Of a DNA stretch of 64,000 nucleotides, positions 1 to 12,215 are shown piece after piece. The position numbers were made by a program, and so were the translations under genes. The notes below the pieces were generated by a model that saw only the letters and a list, made by a program, of their open reading frames with translations, made no database searches and had not been told where the DNA came from. The DNA comes from Ailurus styani (Eukaryota; Chordata; Mammalia; Carnivora; Ailuridae). The stretch's first letter is position 1. Each line of letters starts with the position of its first letter. The stretch lies in the NCBI GenBank assembly GCA_002007465.1, contig LNAC01000036.1:3392334-3456333 (forward strand), given 5' to 3'.

Positions 1-644
1 GGGGAAGAGGGGTGCCCCCCCCCCACTGCCCTTCCTGCAGCTTGGCCAACAGGCCAGAAATAGTGTAACCTTTGCTCTGGTCGGCAGATGGAAACTCCCA
101 GCTGCTGCCATTGCTTCCACCGCTGACAAGCCTGCTCGGGATGGTGTGGCAGTTGGTCAAAGGGTGGGGACCAAATAAAGTCGGGGGGAGTTTTCCTACA
201 TATGAGAGATTTCGCTCGCCACCCTCCCTTCTCAAGCGGAGCGTGAGGTCGAGAGAGAGGGAGTCAGACACGGTGAACGCTGAGGCTGCTGATGTGGCTT
301 TTCTCGTCCTTTTCTCTGTTTGTTGGATTTGGGGTTACAAAAGTAATCATAATAAAAAAACAACAACAAGGAAAAGTCCAGGAGGAATATAATGCTAACG
401 GCTACCTGACCTCGGGTTCTTACTGCACTCCGGCCGCTTTGAGAACTTTGTGCGAGTCCCTGCAGTTACCCTTCACGCCAGCAGCATCGGGGGGGCTGAT
501 AAGGTTTCTATTTTGAGAATGGGGAAAATGAAGCTTCAGGGAAGGAAAGTAACTCGCCCAGAGCCACACAGCTCACCCGAGGCACAGCCACGCTTCACAT
601 GCAGCGCTTTCTGCCTTCAGAAATTGCCTTGGAGCATTCTTTTA

Positions 645-1371
645 CTTTTTAAAAAAATTTTTTAAAAATTTTATTTGCAGTCAATGAATTAACATATTAG
701 TTTCAGAGAGAGAGTTCAGTGATTCATCGGCTGTATGCAACCCTCAGTGCTCATTTCATCACATGCCCTCCTTCATGCCCGTCACCCGGTGACCCCGTTT
801 CCCCCGCCCCCTCCCCTCCAGCAACCCTACTTTGTTTCCTGTAGTTAAGAGTCTCCTACGGTTTGTCTCCCTCTCTGACTTTTGTCTTATTTGATTTTTC
901 CCTCCCTTCCCCTATGATCGTATTTTGTTTCTTAAATTCCACATGTCCGTGAAATCATATGATAATTGTCTTTCTCTGACTTATTCTGCTTAGCGTAATA
1001 CCCTCTAGGTCCAACCACGTCATTGCAAATGGTGAGATTTCATTTTTTTGGATGGCTGAGTGATCATCCATTATATGTATATATATGTGTATATTTATAC
1101 ACCACGTCTTCTTTATCCATTCATCTGTCGATGGACATCTAGGTTCTTTCCATAGTTTGGCTCTTGTGGACATTGCTGCTATAAACAGTGGGGTGCACGT
1201 GCCCCCATGAATCACTACATTTGTATCTTTGGGATAAATACCCGTTAGTGCATTTGCTGGGTCATAGAATAGCTCTATTTTCAACTTTTTGAGGAACCTC
1301 CACACTGTTTTCCAGAGTGGCTGCACCAGCTTGCATTCCCACCAGCAGTGTAAGAGGCTTCCCCTTTCTCA
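645..1371 (-). mobile_element. 5'-truncated LINE-1 3' end, antisense, with perfect 13-bp target duplication
   Basis: Reading the plus strand, the element opens with T-rich sequence (antisense poly(A)) and continues with the familiar antisense L1 3' text: the 'ttattctgcttagcgtaata' block, 'ggatggctgagtgatcatcc', 'tttgggataaatacccgtta', and 'tccagagtggctgcacc'. It is flanked by identical 13-bp copies of gagcattctttta at 632-644 and 1372-1384, a target-site duplication. The truncated 5' end on the right and the poly(T) on the left fit a target-primed insertion on the minus strand. Confidence 0.9.
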
Positions 1372-1443
1372 GAGCATTCTTTTAAACAGAGCATTTGTCT
1401 TTTGTTTCAAATACAGCAGGCACAAAGACACACAAAAATGTGT

Positions 1444-1557
1444 AGAGGCGCTGGCTGGCTCAGTCAGAAGAGCACGTGACTCTTGATCTCGGGGTCGTGA
1501 GTTCGAGCCCCATGTTGGGTGTAGACATTACTTAAATAAAACTTAAAAAAATAAAGT
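1444..1557 (+). mobile_element. Can-SINE, sense orientation
   Basis: Contains the tRNA-like head 'ggcgctggctggctcagtca', the B-box-like 'gttcgagccccatgttgg' and an A-rich tail of the type aataaaacttaaaaaaataaa. This is the standard tRNA-Lys-derived carnivore SINE; the only full copy in sense orientation that I saw. Confidence 0.9.
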
Positions 1558-2513
1558 ATGTCTATAATCCCCCCTCCCAGATAATTTCCATTGATATTAA
1601 AAAAATCAAACAACACTGTAAATGCTTATAAGGCTGAAAATACAAATGCCAAGACAAGGTTCAAAATGAAATGTAAAGACCCGTTTCCCTTCTTCCCACA
1701 TTCTCACAGTTAAGTTTCTTTTTACTCGCCCAAAAGTTTAAATGATGCATGTTTCTCCTCCCAGCTGCTGCATCACCTGACCTCCCAGAGAGAACCATTG
1801 TCTGTGTAGTTCTCCAGATATTTTTTTTTTTGAGGCCTGTTTTATGTGTCTTATTGTCAAATGGGATTGCACTCTGCATGTGGTTCTGTGGCTTGCTTTG
1901 GATGTCTGTGTGAGCTATAGGTGATTTTCTGTGGATGATTCTTTCTGTCCCTCCCCCCTCTCTCCTGGCCTGTCCACTGGCCTTTTCTACCTCAGCCTTC
2001 TTTGCCTCAGTTTCTCCTTGACCAGGAGATGGGGGGAGGGCATGGCCTTCCCCTGCCCGTGTGGACCCGTGTGCCTTCCTCTTGGCAGCCCCGAGCTGCT
2101 GCCGTCTGACATCACGGGGGGAGTTGTCCTGAGATTGCGGGGTGCCTGTGAATGGTGGGGCCCAAAGCAAGCAGGGCACTGCCCCGGCGGCTCACACCCC
2201 ACAGAGCCTGCAGGGACAGCCCAGCAAGCTTCACGTGAGAACATCTAAGTGCCCGAGAACCTTCTTTGCTGGTGCAGATGTCTGGCTGCCAATAGGGGCC
2301 GAGAAAAATGCGCCGCCACTGTCTTGCCGTGGCATCTGGGCATGTTTCTTCCAGACCCCAGGCCTCAGTGCCCTCACCCACTCACACAGCAAAGGATGGA
2401 TCCCTGGGCCCGGGGTGCTCACCAGCTCCAGGAGCACACCGTCTTCAGGCTCGGGCCCCCCCCACCCCAACTGCAGTCCCCTTCACGCGAGGATTCTGGT
2501 TGTGTCTTGGCAG

Positions 2514-2652
2514 CAAGCCCTGCTGGACAAGGGGTGCGAGAGCAAGAGTCAGGGAACGAAAGAAGAGAAGCTCCCGAAGAGGCAGGCGCCGGCCCCCAGG
2601 CGGGACCGGGAGGCCCAGGAAGCTGGTGGCACCATGAATGTAGAGAAAACAG
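2514..2652 (+). CDS. KIFC3: KIFC3 candidate first coding exon (MNVEKTG start)
   Basis: An ATG in good context (gcaccATGa) at 2634 encodes MNVEKT plus one base and is followed by a good donor (ACAG/gtaaag at 2653). The phase fits exactly with the exon at 5561, giving [15 protein letters not shown] possible acceptor (cttggcag) ends at 2513, and the frame stays open upstream to that point, so coding might extend further 5' in another transcript. Support is splice sites and phase only; I cannot confirm it from a remembered protein. Confidence 0.6.
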
Positions 2653-5600
2653 GTAAAGCAGGCCTGCCCGGCAACCTGGGACAGCCCCCGCTGACGCTGG
2701 CACTGGAGGGGAGGCCGCTGTGGCATTTGAGCAGTCCCCACTTGCTGTCCTCTTCGCTTGGAGGCGGCCCGGCCAAATCCTGGCTGCCTGGACACGGACC
2801 TCAGAGACCCCAGCCTGCGCAGCCCCCTCGGGGATGCCCCCCTCCCGGTGCCGCCAGGGCCCCACCCAGTGATGAGAGGCCCGTGTGGGCTGGGGTTGAA
2901 TCTCCCTGCTTCTTGTCTTTTCCCCAGTGACCGTCAAAAGCAGGCCAACGGTGGCAACGTCCAAGATGTCAGAGCCTGCAGAGAGAAGCCCGTACCCATC
3001 CCCTTTATCTGTGGACCCATCGGGGACCCAGAAGCTTAGAATAGGGGTTACCCTGCCACCACAAGGATGGGGTAGAGGAGCTGTGATGGGGTAGAGCTTC
3101 TCTGTGATGACTGGTTCTGGAAGATTCTATGGGCTCCCTTTGTGGGGTTCCCTGGCGGGAAGCCTGAGCCCAGCAATAATTGGGGAAAAAAGCATCCTCA
3201 AAGAGCCGAAGGGGCCGGCCAAGAACGTGTGCAGAAAAAAGCTTTCTCTTGCTTTCTTCCTCCGGTCCCCAGAGGTTGATTGGTGTTTCTGAACCTGCTG
3301 TGGGGTGGAAGGAGCCACTGCCTTGTCTGGGGTTGTCCCAGGGCTGCGGTCGCCTGTCTGGCATTGATGGGCCTTGGAAAGGGGTGCACCGTCCAGCCAG
3401 CCAGGTCGGTGTCCCAATTTGTGGAGAAGAGAGAGACCAGCTCCTGTGAGGAGTGGGGACTGAGTCTTGTCGTTGGGGCCAGGGCTGGACCTCACTGTCC
3501 CTGTGCCTGAGTGGCGGCGAGGGGCGGGGTGCAGGCAGGGTCTCTGAGGCACACTCCCTTTTGACAAGTTGAACTGACAACCGACTCACTCAGAGAGGCG
3601 CGCAGCCTCCTCAGCGCCAAGGCCCCTCAGTCCCTCGTCCCCAAGTGCCCCTTGGATCTCACCTCTCCCTCCTCCTCTGACCTCCCTTAGCTTCTTCAAG
3701 GTCTTTTCTCCCCTAGCAAGTGCTCTCCAGGCCCCGTTTCAGCTCCCCTGACTGTGCCCCCATGCTGAGGTCAGGATGAACCCCTGTGTGGGCTCCAGGG
3801 TGTCTCAGAAACTTCTCAAGTGTCCTGGAGGAGGAAAACGATTCCATGTCTCATCCCAGCCCTGTGGCCTGTTGGGTGACACTCACTTCTATGCATCCCT
3901 CATGGAACGCAGGCTTCTTTTCCAAGGTTGCCTCTTTGGGCAAGGACCGGTGTCCCCATTTCGCAAAGGAGGGCCCAGGGCCTCGTGGGTGGCGGAACTA
4001 GCTCTCGGGACCCGGGGTCTGGTGTGTTCCCGACCACGCCGCGGCGGTCTGCACAGGGCTGAGGGCTGTGCCGGTCACCTGCTGCTCATGGCTGCCCCGT
4101 GTGCAGGCCTGGAAGCATCCATCTGACCTCACTCTCTCTAGAACAGAGAGCAGAAGCTTGGCCAACTGTGTGTGATGCCCCTGCTGTGTCACGTGCAGGC
4201 CCCACGCCAGGGCCACGAGCCAGCCGGGGACAAGCCTGCTCCAGCTCCCCGGGGGGTCTCGAGTCGCAGCTATTCCAAGGGACTGGGAGAAAGGGAACAG
4301 CCAGCCTGTGTGGGCTTCGCCTGCTCTCCTGAGAGTGGGACCTGAGCACCCTCAGGGCCCAGCCTCCTGGGGACAGGGCTGAGATGTCTCGCCCCACCCG
4401 GAAGCTCTCTCGTGGCCTCCCCGAAGTCTCAGTGAGCGCTTGCTGCCTCCTGGCGGGTCGAAGCTGCCAGCAGGGGTGTGACTTCAGGCGCAGAGCCCCT
4501 GGGAGTCCTGCCTCTTGGCTGTGGCTCCTGGGGTGTAGCATGGGGGGGCCCAGAACCCCTGCTGCTTTCAGAGTGGAGGCCTGGAGTCAGCAGATGCCGC
4601 TTGTCACACTAAATTCTGGGTCACTTCTTTCTGCCTCCTGGGGCTTTGGCCAGGTCCCCGACTGGGCTACCCGAGGGGAGAGGCAAATCTCCTCTGCCTC
4701 ACCCCCGCCCACCCCCAGCTCCTCGCAGAGACAGTGACCATTCTTGGTGTCCTCCAAGCAAGCTGACACGCATCCCAGGCCCTATTGGCAGGTCATGGCC
4801 CTTGATTCTGTGTCTTTGTCCTTCCGTCCCTCTGTCTGTTTCTCTCCTGCTCCTGGTGACAGGACAGTGGAAGGCCGTGGGAGGAGGAGGACTCAGGTCG
4901 AGGCACCGCCGCCCCCGGTATTTATCACTTCCTCTTGCCTGTGCGGTCCCTGTACTCAGCGCAGGCGTCGGCCCCCGCTCACGGGCTGTGTCTGTGTCGG
5001 TGTGTCCTGGCCTGGCTGTCCCTTGCACCCGCACGCCCTCCCCTTGCCCCTTCTCAGTGTGCCGGTGACCACTCCCTACAGAGGTCCGGAGATAGGCTGG
5101 GGGGCGTCTGCCTCTCTTCTGTACTCTAGGGGGGCTTGGGGTTTAAAGAAATCGTATTCTCCCAGGAACAGTGTTTTCTGGGGAGAGGACCCCAGACTCT
5201 CCATCAGCTGTGGCCAGAAGCTGTCTTTCTCAGCTACGATTCCTTGTGGCCCGGCCACAGAGAGGGGATGGCCCGTCAGACCTAGGGCACGTCTTCGAGG
5301 GCTGTAAGGTGAAAGGTGCTTTCCTCAGTCCTGACCCAGGCGATTCTGTCTCCCAGACGCTGCCCGCGGACGTGGCTTCTGCTAGAGCAGGCCCCGGAGC
5401 CCCTGGCTCCCCCGTGCTGCCGCTGTCCCCGGCCCCTGTCCCGCCAGCTCGCATCCCCGCCCGATCCCTGAAGGTCTGCCCTGCCCCGACGGGCCCCCCG
5501 GCTTCTCAGCCAGGCTGGGTCCTCTGCTGTCCTGCTGATTGGCCACTACTTTGCTCATAGGTGGGCGGCTCTTTGGCAGCGGGAGGTGCTCAAGCTTGGC

Positions 5601-8600
5601 CGGGCCGCTGGGTGCGGCCCCCATGGTGCATAGGATGGTGGAGGCCGTGTCCCGGCTGCAGGAGGAGAAGGCCCGGCTGCAGGAGGAGCTGGCAGCCGTG
5701 CAGGAGAGGCTGGCCCTCCGAGACAGTGACCAGCAAGCCACATCCACCCAGCTGCAGAACCAGGTACCGGGGAGGATGGGATGGGCAGACACCACTGCCC
5801 ACCGTGGAGCAGCCAGAGGACCCTGCTCGGGGCCCCTGGAACCAAGCCACCAGGCCACCGGCACGACAGACAGATAGGGTCCCCTCCCTTGGCTCCGGAA
5901 CGCGTGAGAGGGCAAGGTGGCGGGAGTCATAGGCCTGGGTCTCCCCTCCTGCTCCTCGCGCCCCATTCCTCACGCTTCCCAGAAGTGCAGGCCGCGCGCA
6001 GCTGGGAGTGGGGCTGGGAGGGACAGGGAGGCTTCCAGCCCTGCGGCCGGGGCGGAGCCGCCCCCGTTGGACTACCGGGGAGTCTGGGTAGACAGAACTC
6101 ACTTCGGAGGTCACCCCAGGGAAGCCTGGGAGGAAAGGAGAGGCTGGTGTGAGCGCACGTGGGAGGAAGAGCTCTCGGGTCTCTGGAAGCCAGGGAAAGC
6201 CTCGGGTGTGCGCTGCCGAGCGCCATCTCCTTCCTCGGCTGGCCAGAGGACGGGTGCAGACTCTGAGCCACGTGCCCTCTGGGGCTGACCTGGGGCCCTC
6301 CTTCCCCCCCTGCACGTGGGGCTCAGCTCCCCACAGCCAGGTCAGCATCTGTCTTTTGTCTTTCCCCACTTTCCCCACTTTCCCAAAGCCCCCGACCCCA
6401 TCTCTACGTCATCTCTATCTGTGCCTCGGATCTGTGCCCTGAACTCAGGGCCCAGGGCTCTCTGTTGAAAGGCCTGCCATCAGGTGGGGCCAAGTTCTTC
6501 CTCTGCAGTGACCCAGCCTGTGGGCCTTCTGCTTGGGGGAACATCACTGAGTACCGTGACTCGTTCTTGGTTCTAGGGAGTAGCAGATTACTTTTATGCG
6601 TTTTTTTCAGTGCAGCATTTTTTTTTCCAGTGTACCGGTGTCTCCTCTTCTCAAGAACTCTCTGTTCTGACCACCTGCCCCTTGCTGAGTTAGGTCGGCC
6701 TCCTTGGGGTGTCCCTAGTGCCCCGTGTCTCCCTCTGAGACACTGACGCCATTGTTCGCTGCCTCTGGGCCTGTCTGCCTCGTTTTGTGGGGCTCCTCCA
6801 GGCAGGGTCACCCACCATCTTTGTGTCTCTGTTGCCGCCTCCAGCGCCCTTCTGCCTCCCTGTCTCAGGTGTTTGCAGAGTGTCTGTTTTGCACCAGGCA
6901 CCAGGCTAACCACTGGGGACGTCCAGGTGGGCAGGCCTGCCCTGGCCTGTGAGGCTGCGGTCTAGCGTCTTGGGGAAGGCAGACATTTGTTACACGCGCC
7001 CGTGTTAAGTTAGAAAGGTAACAAGGGCTCTGCAGGTGGGCAGGCACAGGGCATGAGGGCTTGTACCAGAGGCCTCTGTCTGGGACATCAGGATCTGTCG
7101 GGGAGGTCAGCGACAGCCTCCTTGAGAAAGCAGGGCTGGAGCTAGGGTCTGACACAAAGCAGAGGAAGTGGGTTCTGAGCTGAGAGATCAATCTATGCAA
7201 AGGGACTGTGGCAGGAGGAGCAAGATGAGTATAGGGGCAGAACCAAGGTTTGGGTAGCCCTGTGGGGCGGGGGCCTGGTTCGGGGCCCACACCCTGTAGG
7301 ACATGCCTGGCCCGTGGCAGGAACTTAGCAGCAGCTCTTCTTTCCCTGACCTTCTCCAGGTTAGACTGTCCTGGCACTTCATTTTTGAAAAAGTTTTTTT
7401 TTAAAGGGTTTTACTGAACTATAATTCACATACCATAAAATTCGCCCCTTTAAGGTGTAAGTATAAGGTTAAGGTCTTAAGTATATTAAGACGGTGATGT
7501 GACTATCACCAGCATCTAATTTCAGAACATCTTCATCCCCCTAAAAAGGCCTATTTCGTCACCCTCCTTATCTGCCCCCCCACAACCCCTGGCAGCCAGG
7601 GATCTGCTTTCTGTTTGTATGGATTTGCCTTTCCTGAACATTTCGTGAAATGAAATCATAACAATATGTGGCCTTTCATAACTTTAAACAAATTAAAAAA
7701 ATGTTTTTTCTTTTTCTTTTTTCTTTTTTGTAAAGATTTTTATTTGTTTATTTGAGAGAGAGAGTGAGCACAAGTCAGAGGTTGGGGGGGCAGGGAAGCA
7801 GACTCCCCACTGAGCAGGGAGCCCGACATGGGGCTCAGTCCCTGGATCCTGAGATCATGACCTGAGCCAAAGGCAGATGCTTAACAGACTGAGCCACCCA
7901 GGTGCCCCCATTTAGCAAAATCTCCTTACTTTTTACAGGGGAAGTTGAAGGTGAAGCATCTCAGCCTTTCTGGTGTCGTTGTGCCCCGGCTTTCCAGACC
8001 TTCCCGGTCCCTGTCCTCTCCCATCCCCGGCTTCCCTGGATGATCGGGAGAATGCCAAATGGTTCCTCTTTGGCTCAAGTTTGATCCTTGAACTTCCTCA
8101 GTGACAGTTCCTTCCTGAAAAGTTCAGGGGATGCCCCTGAAGCTCCAGGTCTCTGGGCTCCTCTTCAGGGGGGCCAACTCTGTGGCGCTCTGTCCAGCCA
8201 CATGGGCCAGGAGCCGGGTTTGAATCCTGACTCTGGGCACTGATATTCAATTAGCTGTGTGACCTTGGGCTGGTTAATTACTGCTCTGCACCTCAGTTCC
8301 TTCATCTGTAAAATGGACATCATAGCAGCTGACGAGATGAGCCAGTAGTGTTGGTGTTGCTGCGACCACCACCATCTTTACTGGGAAGAGCTTTGGATTT
8401 GGAATCACACGAACAGGATTCTAGTGCTGGCCAGGTCATGTGCTGGCTGGGCGGCTGTAGGAAGTCACTGCCTCCCCAAGCCTTCGTCTACCATTCTCTG
8501 AACCAGGGCTCATCCATGTTTCGTGGTTATTGGACAGATGAGTCATGAGGCTGGACAGAAAAATGGATGACAGGCTGGAAAGCGCTGTGCCTCCTGAGGT

Positions 8601-10632
8601 ATTGTTTCTGCGTGCTCTGCTCTCCTGTCGGCCTCGCTGTGGTTTGACCCAGATCGACCTTCCTGTTCTCCTCAGTGTTGCTCATCTGAGAAATGGGGGA
8701 CACTCTGCCTCGTGCTCAGGGTGCCTTTTTCCCAGCCTTGTCTGGACTTGCCTTCTGAATGTGGCTGCCTCCCCACGTTGCCCCTCCTGAAAGGGAGGGT
8801 AGCCCTGGCAGATGAGTTTGAGGGCCCCCTCGGGGGTCCCACAGACCCAAGTTTCAATCCGACGTCCACCACTTAGCAGTCAGGTGATTTTGAACAAGTT
8901 GCTTAACTAAGGCTTAGCTTCATCTCTTGGAATCTGTTTTTCTTCCTGGGCAGTGGGGATAATGGTATCTATCTCACAGAATTAGGGGCCAAAGTGATGA
9001 TCTGAGGGAGACCCGTGCGCTGCAGGCCAAGCTGACTCAGTAAAGGGGGCTGCCTTTATCCAGGCTAGGACCTGGGCGTGTGGGGGCTGCGGGAGTGTTT
9101 GGAGGCATACCCACTGATCAATGACAGATGGAGATGCTTGTATTTACCGGGAGCCCGCTGTGCTCCCTGTGGGGAGCAGTCGGACCAAAGGTCCTCAGTC
9201 TTCGGGCATCCAGCTGACCTAGGCCACAGAGGCCACCGGTCTTGGCCTGGAAACCCACACGAGGATGTGGCTGGTCTGGATGACCCTCCCCAGTGATGGC
9301 AGGAACAGCCCCAAGCCACAGCCTGGTGGCCTCGAGCTCCCTCTCCTTTGTGGATGTCCCTGGAGCAGCGGCCTCCACACTCCCAAGTCTCCTGCCCAGA
9401 CTACACTCCCCTCTCATTGCCCCTGAACCTCAAGATAGAACCTTAAAAGATTGTGCTCAGAGGCCACAGACTGGCAGACTAGACCCAGCCTTCAAATGTG
9501 TTTTGTTTGCCTGCTTTGTTTCTTTTTTTTTAACCATTAAAAACATTGTGATAGAATACGCCTAACATGAAATTTACCATTTCAACCATTTTGAAGTGCA
9601 TAGTTCAGCACTTCAGCGTGAAGTATATTCACACTGTTGTGCAGTCACCACCACCATCCATCCCCAGAACTCTTTTCCCTTTGCAAACCCGGAACTGTTC
9701 CCATTAAATACCAGCTTCCTACTCCCGCCGCCGCCCCCCAGCCCCTGCCACCCACCATTCTCCTCTCTGTATCTACAAATGTAGCTATTCCTGGTGCTTC
9801 GTGTAAGTGCAATCACAGTATTTGTCTTTTGTGACTTACCATGATGCTTTCCAAGTTCATCCATGCTGCTGCAAATGGCAGGATTTCCTTTTTTTTTTTA
9901 AATTAAGATTTTATGTATTTATTTAAGAGAGAGGGTGTGTGAGTGCAAGGTGGAGGTAAGGAGCAGAGGGAGAAGGAGAAGCAGACTCCCCACTGAGCAG
10001 GGAGCCCAACATGGGGCTCGATCCCAGGGCCCCAGGATCATGATCTGAGCCAAAGGCAGATGCTTTACCGACTGAGCCACCCAGTGGCTGGATTTCCTTC
10101 TTTTTTTTTTTTCCTTCTTTTTTAAGGCAGAATAATATTCCATTGTATGGATACACCACACTTTGCTTATCCATTCATTCATCATTGGACACTCGGGTTG
10201 TTTGCCCGTTTTAGCTATTATGAATAAGGCCGCTATGATCATGGGTGTGCAGATATCACTTCAAGATATTTTAATTCCTTTTTGGTAAATACCCCGAAGT
10301 GGAATTGGTGGATCACATGGTAGTTCTAGTTAAAATTGTTTGAGTAATCTACCGTCCTGTTTTCCACGGAGGGTACACCATTTTATCTTCCCGCCAGCAG
10401 TACACAAAGGTCCCGGTTTCTCCACATTCCTGGCGATATTTGTTATTTTCTGAGGTTTTTTTTTTTTTTTAATAATAGCCATCATGATGGGTGTGAAGTG
10501 GTATCTAATCATGGCTTTGATTAGCATCTCCCTAATGACTCGTGATGTGAGCATCTCGTCATGTGGTTATTGGCCATGTGTCTGTCTTCCCTGGAGAAAT
10601 GGCCATTCACGTCCTGTGCTCAGCCTGAATTG

Positions 10633-10682
<50 letters not shown>

Positions 10683-12170
10683 TTGAGTTGTAGTTCTCTG
10701 TGTATTCTGAATATCAACCCCTTAGCAGTATATGATTTGCAGACAAGTTTCTCCCATTCCATGGGTCGCCTTTCTGCCCTGTTGATGGTGTCTTTTGATC
10801 CACAAAAGGTTTTATTTTGATGAAGTCCAGGTTATCTGTTTTGTCGTTGGTTGCCTGGGCTGTCGGTGTCCCATCCAAGAGAGCACTGCCAAATCCAGCG
10901 CCGTGAAGGTCTTCCTCTATGTTTTCTTCTAAGAGTTGTATAATTTTAGCTTTTATGTTGAGGTCTTTGATCTATTTTGAGTTAATTTTGTCTGTGGTGT
11001 AAAGCAAGAGTCCAGCTTCATTCTTTTGCTTGTGAAAGTCCAGTTTCCCAGCACAATTTGTTGCAAAGACTGTCCTTTCCCCATTGAATGGTCTCGGCAT
11101 CCTTGTCAAAAAGCAATTGACCACATGTGTGAAGGTTTATTTCTGGGTTGTCTATTCTGTTCCATTGGTCTCTATGTCTGTCTTTGTGCCAAGACGTCGT
11201 TATTTTCATTGCTATAGCTTTGTAGTAACTTCTGAAATCAGGAAGTGTGAGACCTCCAACTTTCTCTTCTTTTACAAGTATGTTTTGGCTCTTTGGGGTC
11301 TTTTGAGATTTCATATGAATTTTAGGATGAATTTTTCTATTTCTGCAAAAAATGTCATTGAAATTTTGATGGGGATTGCACTGAGTCAGTTTGGGTAATA
11401 CTGGCATCTTAACAATATGACAATCTGAACATGGAATGTCTTTTTTTTTAAAGATTTTTATTTATTTGAGAGAGAGAGTGCGCACAAGCAGGGAGAGGGA
11501 CAGAGGGAGAGGAAGAAGCAGATTCCCTGCTGAGCAGGGAGCGCGACATGGGGCTCGATCCCAGAACCCCAGGATCATGACCTGAGCTAGATTTTATTTA
11601 TTTGACAGAGAGATAGAGAGCACAAGCAGGCAGAGTGGCAGACAGCCCGATGCGAGACTCGATCCCAGGACCCTGGGATCATGACCTGAGCCGAAGGCAG
11701 CGGCTTAACCGACTGAGCCACCCAGGCACCCCCCAGAATGACTTTTCATTTATCAGTGTCTTCTTTAATCGATTCTAGCAACATTTTACAGTTTTCAATG
11801 TACAGATCTTTTGCCTCCTTGATTAAATCTATTCCTATTTTATTCTTTCTGATGCTATTGTAAATGGAATTGTTTCCTACATTTCCTTTTTGGATTGTTC
11901 ATTGTTAGTGTGTAGAAGTACAACTGATTTTCTTAAAAGATATTATTTATTTTTTTGAGAGAGCGAGCGAGCATGGGGAGAGAAGCAGAGGATAGAGAGG
12001 GACAAGCAGGGCTCGATCTCATGACCCTGAGATCATGACTGAACTAAAACCAAGAGTCAGCCCCTTAACCGACTGAGCCACCCAGGCATCCTGAAGAATC
12101 ACTGATTTTTACATGTTGATTTTATATCGCCTGACTCTGCTGAGTTTGTTTATTAGTTCTAACTGGCCGG

Positions 12171-12215
<45 letters not shown>

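Larger units (their letters stand above)
1..2513. other. Non-coding flank upstream of the first supported KIFC3 exon
   Basis: No exon can be supported here. The stretch holds a truncated antisense LINE-1 (645-1371), a sense Can-SINE (1444-1557) and otherwise unique, moderately GC-rich DNA. Open frames between 1.9 and 2.5 kb show no recognisable protein family and run through low-complexity Pro/Gly/Ser/Arg-rich translation, as expected of GC-rich DNA. Upstream KIFC3 5' exons or promoters could lie here or outside the window; none is visible by inspection. Confidence 0.5.

Noticed and set aside
2142..2930. 262-codon open frame as an independent gene
   Set aside because: No family recognised, low-complexity translation, and a supported donor at 2653 cuts it; only its MNVEKTG piece is used, as a KIFC3 exon.
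11018..11407. 129-codon minus-strand frame as a host gene
   Set aside because: It is the C-terminal remnant of LINE-1 ORF2 in a decayed element.
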